Made by a program: the position numbers and the translations under genes. Positions 1 to 9,388 of a DNA stretch of 29,695 nt are shown piece by piece. The stretch is from Pseudomonadota bacterium (GTDB taxonomy: Bacteria > Myxococcota_A > Polyangia > Polyangiales > Polyangiaceae), in the NCBI GenBank assembly GCA_023432025.1, contig JAEYVE010000124.1, positions 1 to 29,695 on the forward strand, given 5' to 3'. Below the pieces are notes generated by a model. The model was not told where the DNA came from and did not search any database. It was given only the letters and a program-made list of their open reading frames with translations. Position 1 is the first letter of the stretch; each line of letters opens with the position of its first letter.

Positions 1-1593
1 GCCTTCGACTGGATGCTCGGCTACTACGAGCGCACGCTGCGGGTCGTCCTCCGGTACCGACGCACGACGTTGCTCGTCACCGTGGGCACGGTGGCGGTCA
101 CGGTCTTGCTCGCGGTTTGGGTGCCCAAGGGCTTCTTCCCGGAGCAGGACACGGGGCAAATTCTCGGTGTGTCCGAGGCGCCGGGCGGCGTCTCCTTCTC
201 TCGCATGAAGACGCTCCAAGAGCGGCTCTCGGAGGTCGTTCAGGCGGATCCGGACGTCGAGAGCGTCGCCTCGTTCATCGGCTCCGACGGCACGAACCCG
301 TCGCTGAACACCGGGCGCTTCTCCATTACTCTCCGCCCGCGTTCGGAGCGTGCCACGGTGGGCGAGGTGATAGAGCGGCTGCGGCCCAAGCTCGCCGAGG
401 TGGAGGGTATTTCGCTCTACCTGCAGCCGGTTCAAACGCTGCAAATCGATACCCGGGTCAGCCGCACGCAGTACCAGTACACGATCGAGAGCGCTGATCC
501 GGAAGAGCTCGCAGAATGGGCGCCGCGCGTCACCGCGGCCTTTGCGCGCTTGCCGGAGCTCAGGGACGTGACGAGCGACCGAGAGTCCACGGGGTTCGAC
601 CTCGTGGTGAGCATCGATCGCGACAGCGCTTCCCGGCTTGGCGTGTCGCCTCAGGTCGTCGACGACATTCTCTACGACGCGTTCGGGCAGCGGCAGGTTT
701 CGACCATTTTCACGCAGCTGAACCAGTACCGCGTCGTCTTGGAGGCGAAGCCCGAGTTTCAACGCACGGAGGAGTCACTGCGGCAGCTCTACGTTCCGTC
801 CGATTCCGGCGCGCAAGTCCCGCTGTCGACGTTCGTGCACTTGTCACGCGCCACGGCGCCGCTCGTCGTGAACCACCAAGGGCAGTTCCCCTCGGCGACC
901 GTATCGTTCGACGTGGCGCCCGGGGTTTCTCTGGGGCGGGCCGTCGATGCGATTCAGCGCGCAGAAGCCGCGCTCGATCTGCCGCCCGGAATTCACGGAG
1001 CGTTTCAGGGGACGGCGCAGGAGTTCTTGTCTTCCACGAAGAGCTCGCTGTTTTTGGTGCTGGCGGCGCTCATCACGGTCTACATCGTGCTGGGCGTGCT
1101 CTACGAGAGCTACATTCACCCGGTGACCATCTTGTCCACGCTGCCCTCGGCCGGCGTGGGGGCGTTCTTGGCGCTCATCGTGTGCCGCACCGAGTTCACC
1201 GTCATCGCGCTCATCGGCATCATCCTGCTCATCGGCATCGTCAAAAAGAACGCCATCATGATGATCGACTTCGCGCTGGAGGCGGAGCGCGATGGCGGAA
1301 TGAAGCCCGAAGAGTCCATATTTCAGGCCTGCCTGCTCAGGTTCCGGCCCATCATGATGACCACGCTGGCGGCTTTGCTCGGTGGGCTTCCGCTGGCCTT
1401 GGAGCAGGGCACGGGCTCCGAGCTGCGGCGCCCGCTGGGCATCACCATCGTCGGCGGTTTGATCATTTCCCAAATCCTGACCCTGTACACGACGCCGGTC
1501 ATCTACCTGTACATGGGCAAGGTCGCGGCGTTCTTCGGACGGGGCAAGCGGGACGGTGACGCTGCCGTCCTGGCGCAGTCCGGGGGCCCGTGA
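1..1593 (+). CDS. mdtB: MdtB-like RND efflux permease, C-terminal half (cut by window edge)
   Basis: Inner-membrane RND pump subunit that would use the proton gradient to drive drugs or other small molecules out through a tripartite complex. The frame is open from base 1, so the N-terminal half lies outside the window; about 530 residues are visible, matching the C-terminal half of a roughly 1,040-residue family. Visible are the second porter region (KGFFPEQDTGQ, then SFIGSDGTNPSLNTGR, a stretch resembling E. coli MdtB) and the last six membrane helices with GVLYESYIHPVTILSTLPSAG and GIVKKNAIMMIDFA, the usual RND signatures. The next gene is a paralogue overlapping by 4 bp (GTGA), the arrangement of mdtB-mdtC, whose products form a mixed trimer in E. 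coli. Substrate cannot be told from sequence. Confidence 0.9.
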   Translation, partial: AFDWMLGYYERTLRVVLRYRRTTLLVTVGTVAVTVLLAVWVPKGFFPEQDTGQILGVSEAPGGVSFSRMKTLQERLSEVVQADPDVESVASFIGSDGTNPSLNTGRFSITLRPRSERATVGEVIERLRPKLAEVEGISLYLQPVQTLQIDTRVSRTQYQYTIESADPEELAEWAPRVTAAFARLPELRDVTSDRESTGFDLVVSIDRDSASRLGVSPQVVDDILYDAFGQRQVSTIFTQLNQYRVVLEAKPEFQRTEESLRQLYVPSDSGAQVPLSTFVHLSRATAPLVVNHQGQFPSATVSFDVAPGVSLGRAVDAIQRAEAALDLPPGIHGAFQGTAQEFLSSTKSSLFLVLAALITVYIVLGVLYESYIHPVTILSTLPSAGVGAFLALIVCRTEFTVIALIGIILLIGIVKKNAIMMIDFALEAERDGGMKPEESIFQACLLRFRPIMMTTLAALLGGLPLALEQGTGSELRRPLGITIVGGLIISQILTLYTTPVIYLYMGKVAAFFGRGKRDGDAAVLAQSGGP

Positions 1594-4500
1594 ACATTTC
1601 CGAGCCGTTCATCCGTCGTCCCATCGCCACCACGCTGCTTGCGTTCGCGGTGATTCTCGCCGGCCTCGCGGGTTATCGCCTCCTCCCCGTCTCGCCGCTG
1701 CCACAGGTGGATTTCCCTACAATCAGCGTTTCGGCCAGCCTCCCGGGCGCCAGCCCCGAAACGATGGCTGCTGCGGTCGCGACGCCGCTCGAGCGCCGCT
1801 TGGCGCGCATCGCGGGTGTCAGCGAAATCACCAGCGTGAGCTCGCTCGGCTCGACGTCGCTCACCTTGCAGTTCGATCTTTCGCGGGACTCGGACGGCGC
1901 CGCGCGGGACGTTCAAGCCGCGATCGCCGCCGCCGCCGGAGATCTTCCGTCCAACCTGCCGTTTCGGCCGAACTACCGCAAGGTCAACCCCGCCGACGCG
2001 CCCATCCTCATTCTGGCGCTGACGTCGAAAACCCTGCCGCTGCCGAAGGTCGTGGACGCCGCCACCACCGTCGTCGCTCAGAAAATCGCGCAGGTGCCGG
2101 GGGTCGGTCAGGTGTTCGTGGGCGGCGGCCAGCTGCCAGCGGTGCGCGTTCAAGTGGATCCTGCCGCGCTGGCGGGCATCGGCGTGAGCACGGGGGACGT
2201 TCGCGACGTGCTGGGCCGCGCCACTTCGGCCGGACCCAAAGGCTCGCTCGACGGTCCGGAGCAAGCCAGCGCCATTCGCGCGGACACGCAACTCTTCGGT
2301 GCGGACGCGTACCGCGAGCTCATCGTGACACATCGCGCTGGCGCCGCGGTGCGTCTCGGCGACGTGGCCAACGTGTTCGACGACGTGGAAAACGCCCGCT
2401 ACGCGGCGTGGTCGAACAACGAGCGCTCGGTCGCGATGATCATCCGACGCCAACCGGGCGCGAACATCATCGACGTGGTGGAGCGGGTGAGGGCGCTCTT
2501 GCCCGAGCTCAGAACGTCCATTTCACCGGCCATCGACGTCGCCGTCACGCTCGACCGCACGCGGACCATCCGGGCGTCCGTCGCCGAGGTGGAGCACGCG
2601 CTCGTGTTCAGCGTGATCCTGGTCGTGCTCGTGGTGTTTTCGTTTTTGCGGAGCGCTCGGGCGACGGCCATCCCCAGCGTGGCGGTGCCGCTTTCGCTGA
2701 TCGGCACGTTCGGGGTCATGTACCTCCTGGGCTACAGCATCGACAATCTGTCGCTCATGGCGCTCACCATCGCCACGGGCTTCGTGGTCGACGACGCCAT
2801 CGTGGTGACGGAGAACATCACCCGATACTTGGAGCAAGGGTATGCCCCCTTCGAGGCGGCGCTCCGAGGAGCCAAGCAAATCGGCTTTACCATCGTGTCC
2901 ATCACGGTGTCGCTCTTGGCGGTGTTCATTCCGGTGCTGCTCATGGGCGGCATCGTGGGCAGGTTGTTCCGGGAGTTCGCCATCGTCCTCAGCGTAGCCA
3001 TCGCCATTTCCGCGCTGGTGTCGCTCACGCTCACGCCCATGATGGCCTCGCGCCTCCTGAAATCGGAGGCAAAGAAAAAGCCCAGCGCGGCAAGTCGGCT
3101 GGCGGAGCGCGGATTCGCATGGGTCCTCCGCGGCTACGAGCGGGGCCTCGCTTGGGTTCTCCGGCACCGCCGACTCACCCTGCTCGTCATGTTGGGGACG
3201 GTGGTCCTGAACGGGTACCTCTACGTCATCATCCCCAAGGGGCTCTTTCCTCAACAGGACACCGGGCAGCTGCAAGGCATGACGGAGGCGCCGCCCGACG
3301 TTTCATTTCCCACCATGCGGGAGAGGCAGGAGGCCATCAATCGTATCGTCATGGAAGACCCCGCGGTCGAGCGCGTGGTGGCCTGGATGGGCAGCGGAAA
3401 CTCGACGAGCAACACCGGCAACATCTCCGTCGTTCTGAAGCCGCGCGACCAGCGCCCCGGCGTCACGGCGGATCAGGTGATCGCCCGGCTTCGCCCCCGA
3501 GCGGCCGAGGTGCCGGGCATCAAGCTTTACTTGCAGGCCGTTCAAGACGTGCGCCTGGGCGGAAGAATGTCGCGCACGCAGTACCAGTACACGCTTCAAG
3601 ATCCGAACCTGGAGCAGCTGCGCGCCTGGGCGCCGCGCGTGGTGGAGGAGCTGCGCAAGGTTCCGGAGCTGAAGGACGTGGCCACGGACGCTCAAAACCA
3701 AGGCCTCGAGCTCGCGTTCGACATCGATCGCGATACGGCCGCGCGCCTGGGCATCAGCCCGCTGGACATCGACAACGCGCTCTACGACGCCTACGGGCAG
3801 CGTCAGGTCGCCACGACTTACACGGAGCGCAATCAGTACCGCGTGGTGATGGAAGTGAAGCCGGAGCTTCAGCGGGGCCCGGACGACGTGAGCAACCTGT
3901 TCGTGAAGGGTCGAGACGGCGCGCAGGTGCCGCTCTTGGCGCTCGTCCAGCCTCGCTTCGGCGCGACGTCCCTGGTGGTGAACCACCAGGGACAGTTTCC
4001 GTCGGTCACGCTGTCCTTCAATTTGGCGGAGGGCGCTTCGCTCAGCCAAGCCGTGGAGAAAATTCGGGAGGCCGAGCAGCGAATCGGCTTGCCGGCGAGC
4101 ATCCGCGCGGAGTTCGCCGGTACCGCTCGCGCGTTTCAAGCGTCGCTCGCGAGTCAGCCGTGGCTCATCCTGGCCGCTCTGGTCGCCGTCTACATCGTGC
4201 TCGGTATCCTCTACGAAAGTTACGTCCACCCCATCACGATTCTGTCGACGCTCCCGTCTGCCGGGGTCGGTGCCCTCCTCACGCTCATGGCGTTCGAGAT
4301 GGATCTCAGCATCATTGCGCTCATCGGCATCATTCTTCTGATCGGTATCGTGAAGAAGAACGCGATCATGATGGTGGACTTCGCCATCGAAGCGGAGCGG
4401 GACGAAGGGCTCTCCACCGTGGACGCCATCACACGGGCCTGTTTGCTCCGTTTTCGTCCCATCCTGATGACGACCTTGGCGGCGCTGTTCGGGGGATTGC

Positions 4501-4694
4501 CGCTGGCGTTGGGGGGAGGTGACGGCTCGGAGCTCCGGCGTCCGTTGGGCATCGCCATCGTTGGCGGGCTGATGCTGTCCCAGGTCCTCACGCTCTACAC
4601 GACTCCCGTCGTCTATGTCGTGCTCGACCGTTTCACCCGCAAGAAACGCCACTCGATCCATCCCGAAGTCGCCCTGGAAGCTCGGGCACATTGA
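1590..4694 (+). CDS. mdtC: MdtC-like RND efflux permease
   Basis: Complete 1,034-residue RND permease. The GTG start at 1590 overlaps the previous stop codon, and the protein opens with NISEPFIRRPIATTLL, the typical first helix of this family. The proton-relay pair is D401-D402 in TGFVVDDAIVVTEN (helix 4). The second half repeats the fold, with KGLFPQQDTGQ and GILYESYVHPITILSTLPSAG. It is strongly similar to the preceding gene, indicating an old duplication; by analogy with MdtBC the two probably form a hetero-trimer. The adaptor of this pair is probably upstream of the window, because the adaptor downstream sits with its own permease. The gene symbol is by similarity of arrangement and motifs; the substrate is unknown. 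Confidence 0.92.
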   Translation: MNISEPFIRRPIATTLLAFAVILAGLAGYRLLPVSPLPQVDFPTISVSASLPGASPETMAAAVATPLERRLARIAGVSEITSVSSLGSTSLTLQFDLSRDSDGAARDVQAAIAAAAGDLPSNLPFRPNYRKVNPADAPILILALTSKTLPLPKVVDAATTVVAQKIAQVPGVGQVFVGGGQLPAVRVQVDPAALAGIGVSTGDVRDVLGRATSAGPKGSLDGPEQASAIRADTQLFGADAYRELIVTHRAGAAVRLGDVANVFDDVENARYAAWSNNERSVAMIIRRQPGANIIDVVERVRALLPELRTSISPAIDVAVTLDRTRTIRASVAEVEHALVFSVILVVLVVFSFLRSARATAIPSVAVPLSLIGTFGVMYLLGYSIDNLSLMALTIATGFVVDDAIVVTENITRYLEQGYAPFEAALRGAKQIGFTIVSITVSLLAVFIPVLLMGGIVGRLFREFAIVLSVAIAISALVSLTLTPMMASRLLKSEAKKKPSAASRLAERGFAWVLRGYERGLAWVLRHRRLTLLVMLGTVVLNGYLYVIIPKGLFPQQDTGQLQGMTEAPPDVSFPTMRERQEAINRIVMEDPAVERVVAWMGSGNSTSNTGNISVVLKPRDQRPGVTADQVIARLRPRAAEVPGIKLYLQAVQDVRLGGRMSRTQYQYTLQDPNLEQLRAWAPRVVEELRKVPELKDVATDAQNQGLELAFDIDRDTAARLGISPLDIDNALYDAYGQRQVATTYTERNQYRVVMEVKPELQRGPDDVSNLFVKGRDGAQVPLLALVQPRFGATSLVVNHQGQFPSVTLSFNLAEGASLSQAVEKIREAEQRIGLPASIRAEFAGTARAFQASLASQPWLILAALVAVYIVLGILYESYVHPITILSTLPSAGVGALLTLMAFEMDLSIIALIGIILLIGIVKKNAIMMVDFAIEAERDEGLSTVDAITRACLLRFRPILMTTLAALFGGLPLALGGGDGSELRRPLGIAIVGGLMLSQVLTLYTTPVVYVVLDRFTRKKRHSIHPEVALEARAH

Positions 4695-4972
4695 GCCTGG
4701 GGGGCGCCGCTGCATCAGCCGTCATCCGGTGGAGGCCGTCTGCCTTGACAGCAAGCCGAAAGCGTTAGTAATTCCCCGCCGGATCGACCTCTGGGTCGTG
4801 CGCAGGTGAGTGCATAACCCTGCTGAATCATTCGAGTTGTCGACCAGGAAGCGCTCGATTCCTGCTCCTTGCCCCTTTGGCTTCGCGCCCGCTCGATGTC
4901 GCATCGCCAGCGTGGCTGGATTCGACCGCGGGGCGGAAACTGTGCGTGGCCCTCTTGCGTCATAGGAACCCG
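4695..4972 (+). other. Intergenic leader between the two RND systems
   Basis: 278 bp without a convincing gene. It contains one good promoter-like element (4745-4772), implying that the downstream adaptor-permease pair is transcribed separately from mdtBC. Short frames here continue into the adaptor frame but lack family similarity. No clear terminator hairpin for mdtBC is visible. Confidence 0.5.
4745..4772 (+). promoter_or_regulatory. Candidate sigma70-type promoter for the adaptor-permease operon
   Basis: A perfect TTGACA at 4745-4750 is followed after 16 bp by AGTAAT (4 of 6 matches to TATAAT). A start near 4780 would give a leader of about 190 nt before the adaptor ATG at 4973. The TTGACA match is striking in G+C-rich DNA, but the -10 is only moderate. 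Confidence 0.4.
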
Positions 4973-6157
4973 ATGAAAAAGTTTGCTGTCCTCCTCTCGG
5001 TCGCTTTGGCTCCGACGGCCTGCAAGAAGGCCGAGGAGGCACCGAGCACGAAGCCTGCCGTTGCCGCTGTAGCGCCGGTCACCGTGCAGACCGCTCCGGT
5101 GGAGGTGCAAAACATGCCGCGCCTGCTCACCCTGACAGGCAGCGTAATCGCCAACCGTCAGTCGGAGATTGCGGCCAACGTGCCGGGGCGTGTCGTCGCG
5201 ACTGCCATCGAGCGCGGCCAACGGGTCAAGCAAGGTGAGGTCCTGGTACAAATCGACACAGGCTCGACTGGCTTCTCGGCGCAAGCTTCGGCCGCCCAAG
5301 CCAAGCTCGCGGACGCGCAGTCGGTCCAGGCGAAGATCGATTGCTCGCGCGCGGAGACTCTCTTTTCTCAGGGCGTCATCGCGAAGGCCGAGTACGACCG
5401 ACAGAAAACGCTGTGCGAGGTCCAGGAGCTCCAAGCCAACGCAGCTCGAGCCAACGCGGGCATGGCTTCGCGCATGCTCTCGGATGCCACCATCCGCGCG
5501 CCGTTCGCGGGCGCGATCGGTGAGCGCTACGTGAACGTCGGAGAATACGTTCAGCCTGGAACGCGCATCGCTTCCGTCTACGTGTTCGATCCGGTGCGTG
5601 TGACCATCAGTGTGCCGGAAACTGCCGTTGCTCTGGTGCGCGAAGGCCAAACGCTGGACGTCCACGTCTCTGCGTGGCCCGACCGCATGTTCCCGGCCAA
5701 GGTGGAGTACCTGAGCCCTGCCTTGCGGCAGAACACGCGTGACCTCATCGTCGAAGCCACCGCGCCCAACCCGGACGCCGCGCTCCGGCCGGGCATGTTC
5801 GCCACCGTGCAGCTCGCGATTGGCGAGGAGTCGGTGCCCACCGTGCCGGAGGCTGCCATCGTGTCGGAGGGGACCGTGCGACGGGTGTTTTTCGTGCGGG
5901 ACGGCAAGGCGTTCGAGCAGGTCGTGCGCACGGGCGTCGCCAAGCAGGGGCGCGTCGCGCTCCTCGAAACCCTGGAAGCCGGCGCGCGCGTCATCTTGAG
6001 CCCCGCCGCTGGGATCAAGGACGGTGTTCCCGTCGTCGAGGGTTCGGCGGCGCCGGCAGGTGACGGTTCCACTCACGCGGCCGCGGCTCCAGTTCCGGCT
6101 CCGGCTCCAGATCCCGCCGCGAGCGTGGTGCCGGCGGCGAACACGGCGACCCGCTGA
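4973..6157 (+). CDS. RND periplasmic adaptor (membrane fusion protein)
   Basis: 394-residue MFP/HlyD-type adaptor bridging the permease that follows to an outer-membrane channel. The start was set at ATG 4973: it has AGGA about 6 nt upstream and gives a short signal sequence ending at a cysteine (MKKFAVLLSVALAPTAC), a likely lipoprotein although the lipobox is imperfect (P at -3). Domains in order: first half of the lipoyl domain (SGS-like VPGRVVATAIERGQRVKQGEVLVQID), an alpha-hairpin at about 95-160, second lipoyl half (DATIRAPFAGAIGERYVNVGEYVQPG), beta-barrel, then a membrane-proximal domain and an Ala/Pro tail. C124 and C148 sit on the two hairpin helices, roughly symmetric about the tip. 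It forms an operon with the permease 15 bp downstream. Confidence 0.92.
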   Translation: MKKFAVLLSVALAPTACKKAEEAPSTKPAVAAVAPVTVQTAPVEVQNMPRLLTLTGSVIANRQSEIAANVPGRVVATAIERGQRVKQGEVLVQIDTGSTGFSAQASAAQAKLADAQSVQAKIDCSRAETLFSQGVIAKAEYDRQKTLCEVQELQANAARANAGMASRMLSDATIRAPFAGAIGERYVNVGEYVQPGTRIASVYVFDPVRVTISVPETAVALVREGQTLDVHVSAWPDRMFPAKVEYLSPALRQNTRDLIVEATAPNPDAALRPGMFATVQLAIGEESVPTVPEAAIVSEGTVRRVFFVRDGKAFEQVVRTGVAKQGRVALLETLEAGARVILSPAAGIKDGVPVVEGSAAPAGDGSTHAAAAPVPAPAPDPAASVVPAANTATR

Positions 6158-6172
6158 AGCGAGGAGCGTACC

Positions 6173-9100
6173 ATGCAGTGGCTTGCAGAAATCTGCGTCA
6201 AGCGGCCGGTCTTCGCGACCGTGCTGAGCCTCGTTCTCCTCGTCGTCGGCGGCGTTTTTTACAAACAGCTCGGCGTCGACCAGTACCCCAAGATCGACTT
6301 TCCGGCCGTCATCGTGCTCACGCGCTTGCCCGGCGCGGCTCCCGAGGACGTCGAGACGGAAATTACCGACAAAATCGAAGCCGCGGTGAACACCATCAGC
6401 GGCATCGACGAGCTGCGCTCGAACTCCTCGGAGGGCGTGTCGCAGATCATGGTGCAGTTCGAGCTGGAAAAGCCGATCAGCGTCGCTGCTCAGGAGGTCC
6501 AAGAGAAGGTGAACGGCGTGCTCGCCGAGCTTCCCGAGGACATCGAGCCGCCCAGCGTGATGCGCTTCGATCCGGACGCGCAGCCCGTGCTGTTCATCGC
6601 GCTGAACGCCAAGGGCAAGGACACCAAAGAAATCACGGACTACGCGGATCGCGTGGTGCGCCGCCGCATCGAGAGCATCAGCGGCGTGGGACAGGTGCGC
6701 CTGCTCGGCGGCACCTTGCGCCAGGTGAACGTTTGGGTCGATCCGGTCAAGCTGCGCGCGCTTGGACTTTCGGGCGGTGACGTGGCGCGGGCGGTGAGCG
6801 CTCAAAACCTCACCATTCCGGGCGGTCGCGTCGACACTAGCCGAGACTTTTTGACGCTGCGTGTGCACGGTCGCGTCCAGAACCTGGACGAAATGCGCCG
6901 CATCATCGTCAAGGAGGACCAGGGACGTGCGGTACGCTTGAACGAGGTCGCCACCGTCGAGGACGGCGTCGAGGAAGCCGAAACATCAGCGCTTTGGAAT
7001 GGCGAGAGAACCGTGCTGCTCGCGGTGCGCAAGCAGTCCGGCACCAACACCGTCGCGGTCGTGGACGCCGTCCAGGAGCGTTTGGACGAGCTCAGACAAT
7101 CGCTGCCGGAGGGCTACTCGCTGGAAGTGCAGCGGGATGGCTCCCAGGTGATTCGTACGGGTACGCACGCCGTGTCCGAGCACTTGGTGCTCGGCGCCCT
7201 GTTCGCGGCGCTCGTCGTGCTCTTTTTCTTGGGCAATCTGCGCAGCACCGTCATTGCGGCCGTGGCCATTCCGACGTCCATCGTCGGCACGTTCGCCCTG
7301 ATGAAGATGCAGGGCTACACCCTGAACACCATCACCCTCCTCGCGCTCGCGCTGGCGGTGGGCATCGTGATCGACGACGCCATCGTCGTGCTCGAGAACA
7401 TTTTCAAGCACGTCGAGGAAAAGGGGGAGCACCCGAGGCAAGCGGCCATCAACGGCACCAAGGAAATCGGCCTCGCCGTCATGGCGACGACGCTTTCCCT
7501 CATCGCCGTGTTCGTGCCGATCGCGTTCGTGGCCGGCATTCCCGGGCGTTTCTTGGCGAGCTTCGGCATCACGATGGCTTTCTCCATCGCGGTGTCGCTC
7601 TTCGTGAGCTTTACGCTCACGCCGATGCTGGCTTCGCGCTTCTTGAAGCCGGTTCCCCAGGGACACCACGTTCAGCGCGGCTTCTTCGAGCGCATCGTCG
7701 ACGTGGGTTATCGGCCCATCGAGCGGGGCTACGTGCGTCTGCTCGCGTGGTGCATGAAGCGGCGTTGGGTCGTGGTGCTCGCGTGTTTCGCCGCGCTGTT
7801 CGCGACGGGGCCTCTCGCAGCCAAAGCTCGCAAGGGCTTTCTGCCCGTAGACGATCGAGCGCAGTTCGAGGTTCAGGTCCGCTTGCCGGAAGGTCGCAGC
7901 CTCGCGGCGACCGAGGTGATTGGCGAGCGCGTGGCGCGGCAGCTGCGGGAGTGGCAGGAGGTCTCGGCAACGCTGGTCACGATCGGCGACGACGATCAGC
8001 GCACCCCGAACTTGGCGCGCATCTACGTGAAGCTCACGTCGCCGGATCAGCGCCAAGCGACGCAGGACCAGCTCAAAGCACGCGTCCGCGAGCAGATCCT
8101 GCCGGGGTTGCCCCAGGACCTGCGCACGACGGTCGCGGACGTGAACGAGTTCGGTGGCGGCCAAGCGACCGCGCGCATTCAATACATTCTGGCTGGCACG
8201 GATCTCGGCAAGCTCGAGGAAATCACGGCTCGTGCGCTCGAGAAAATGAAGAAGGTGCCGGGCGCGGTGGACGTGGATTCGTCGCTCATCGTCGGCAAGC
8301 CGGAGCTCGGTGTGTACGTCGATCGTGACCGCGCGGCCGATCTCGGCGTTCAGGTCGCGGACGTGGCTCAGGCGCTTCAGCTCCTGGTGGGTGGTCAAAA
8401 GGTGTCCACGTACGCCGAAGGCGGCGAACAGTACGACGTTCGCGTGCGCTCGACGGCCGAGTACCGGACGCAGGAAGACCAGCTTCAGCTCTTGACCGTG
8501 CCTTCGCGCAAGCTGGGGTTGGTTCCGCTCTCGGACGTCGTTCGACTGGAGCACGGTGAAAGCCCGAGCATGATCAGCCGCTACCAAAGGGAGCGTCAGG
8601 TCACGTTCTTGGCGAACGCCGCCCCGGGCGCCAACGAGGCGGCCATCGGCGAGGCCATGGCCAAAATCCTGGAGGACGAGAACCTACCGGCGGGCTACGG
8701 GGTGCGTCCCTCAGGGCAAACCAAGCTGATGGCCCAGACGGGCAAGAGCTTCGTGTTCGGCCTGCTCGCCTCGATGGTGTTCATGTATCTCATCTTGGCG
8801 GCGCAGTTCGAGTCGTGGCTGCACCCGGTCACGATTCTCTTGTCGCTGCCGCTCACGCTGCCGTTCGCGATCGCCTCGGTCATCCTGTTCGATCAGGCCT
8901 TGGACATTTACTCGTTCCTCGGCATTTTCGTGCTTTTCGGCGTCGTCAAGAAGAACGCCATCTTGCAGATCGATCACACGATTCAGCTCCGGGCGAAGGG
9001 AGTGCCGCGGCTCGAAGCCATCCTGCAGGGCAACAAGGATCGCCTTCGTCCCATCTTGATGACGACGTTCGCGTTCGTCGCGGGCATGATCCCGCTCGTC

Positions 9101-9337
9101 ACCGCGCAGGGCATCGGTGCGGGTTACAACCGCGCTACCGCCGGCGTGGTCGTGGGCGGACAAACGCTCTCGCTCGTGCTCACGCTGCTGGCCGTCCCGG
9201 TGGCGTACTCGTTGTTCGACGACGTGAGCGAGTTCCTGAAGCGGGTCACGAAGCGCTTGTTCGGAAACAAGGCCGAGCAGGAAAGCCCAGTGTCCGTCGT
9301 GGAATCGGGCGAGGCGGTGGATCCAGCGGCGCAGTGA
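6173..9337 (+). CDS. HAE1-type RND efflux permease
   Basis: 1,054-residue inner-membrane proton-driven exporter, of AcrB/MexB-family length. The ATG is preceded by GAGGAG about 8 nt upstream and lies 15 bp after the adaptor stop. It begins WLAEICVKRPVFATVLSLVL (helix 1); the proton-relay pair is D401-D402 in GIVIDDAIVVLEN. The second half shows KGFLPVDDRAQF and AAQFESWLHPVTILLSLPL, followed by GVVKKNAILQIDHT. It differs clearly from the mdtBC pair at the left, so the window holds two independent RND systems. No outer-membrane factor is linked; the TolC-family gene at 16895 could serve, but that is inference. Substrate class (drug versus solvent) cannot be assigned; heavy-metal CzcA/CusA signature residues are not evident. 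Confidence 0.93.
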   Translation: MQWLAEICVKRPVFATVLSLVLLVVGGVFYKQLGVDQYPKIDFPAVIVLTRLPGAAPEDVETEITDKIEAAVNTISGIDELRSNSSEGVSQIMVQFELEKPISVAAQEVQEKVNGVLAELPEDIEPPSVMRFDPDAQPVLFIALNAKGKDTKEITDYADRVVRRRIESISGVGQVRLLGGTLRQVNVWVDPVKLRALGLSGGDVARAVSAQNLTIPGGRVDTSRDFLTLRVHGRVQNLDEMRRIIVKEDQGRAVRLNEVATVEDGVEEAETSALWNGERTVLLAVRKQSGTNTVAVVDAVQERLDELRQSLPEGYSLEVQRDGSQVIRTGTHAVSEHLVLGALFAALVVLFFLGNLRSTVIAAVAIPTSIVGTFALMKMQGYTLNTITLLALALAVGIVIDDAIVVLENIFKHVEEKGEHPRQAAINGTKEIGLAVMATTLSLIAVFVPIAFVAGIPGRFLASFGITMAFSIAVSLFVSFTLTPMLASRFLKPVPQGHHVQRGFFERIVDVGYRPIERGYVRLLAWCMKRRWVVVLACFAALFATGPLAAKARKGFLPVDDRAQFEVQVRLPEGRSLAATEVIGERVARQLREWQEVSATLVTIGDDDQRTPNLARIYVKLTSPDQRQATQDQLKARVREQILPGLPQDLRTTVADVNEFGGGQATARIQYILAGTDLGKLEEITARALEKMKKVPGAVDVDSSLIVGKPELGVYVDRDRAADLGVQVADVAQALQLLVGGQKVSTYAEGGEQYDVRVRSTAEYRTQEDQLQLLTVPSRKLGLVPLSDVVRLEHGESPSMISRYQRERQVTFLANAAPGANEAAIGEAMAKILEDENLPAGYGVRPSGQTKLMAQTGKSFVFGLLASMVFMYLILAAQFESWLHPVTILLSLPLTLPFAIASVILFDQALDIYSFLGIFVLFGVVKKNAILQIDHTIQLRAKGVPRLEAILQGNKDRLRPILMTTFAFVAGMIPLVTAQGIGAGYNRATAGVVVGGQTLSLVLTLLAVPVAYSLFDDVSEFLKRVTKRLFGNKAEQESPVSVVESGEAVDPAAQ

Positions 9338-9354
9338 GCGCCGCCTGAACGCTG

Positions 9355-9388
9355 AAAAAGGGGCTCGACGAAAGTCGAGCCCCTTTTT
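9355..9388. terminator. Perfect bidirectional intrinsic terminator
   Basis: A 15-bp perfect inverted repeat (A5-G4-CTCGAC / GTCGAG-C4-T5) closes on a GAAA (GNRA) tetraloop. It has a T run on either strand, so it can end transcription of the RND permease (+) and of the CLC gene (-), which converge here. Its last T is the first base of the CLC stop codon complement, so on the minus strand the hairpin begins directly at the stop codon. Confidence 0.9.

Noticed and set aside
1556..4522. Long plus-strand frame (988 codons) shifted against the MdtC-like permease
   Set aside because: Arg/Gly/Ala-rich shadow of the real RND frame; no motifs.
4715..6868. Long minus-strand open frame (717 codons) opposite the adaptor and permease
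   Set aside because: His/Arg-rich composition without domains; it runs through the real adaptor gene and is a by-product of G/C-biased third positions.
1..9337. Heavy-metal (CusA/CzcA) identity for the RND pumps
   Set aside because: Motifs fit MdtB/MdtC and HAE1 multidrug groups; proximity to the copper island alone is not enough.
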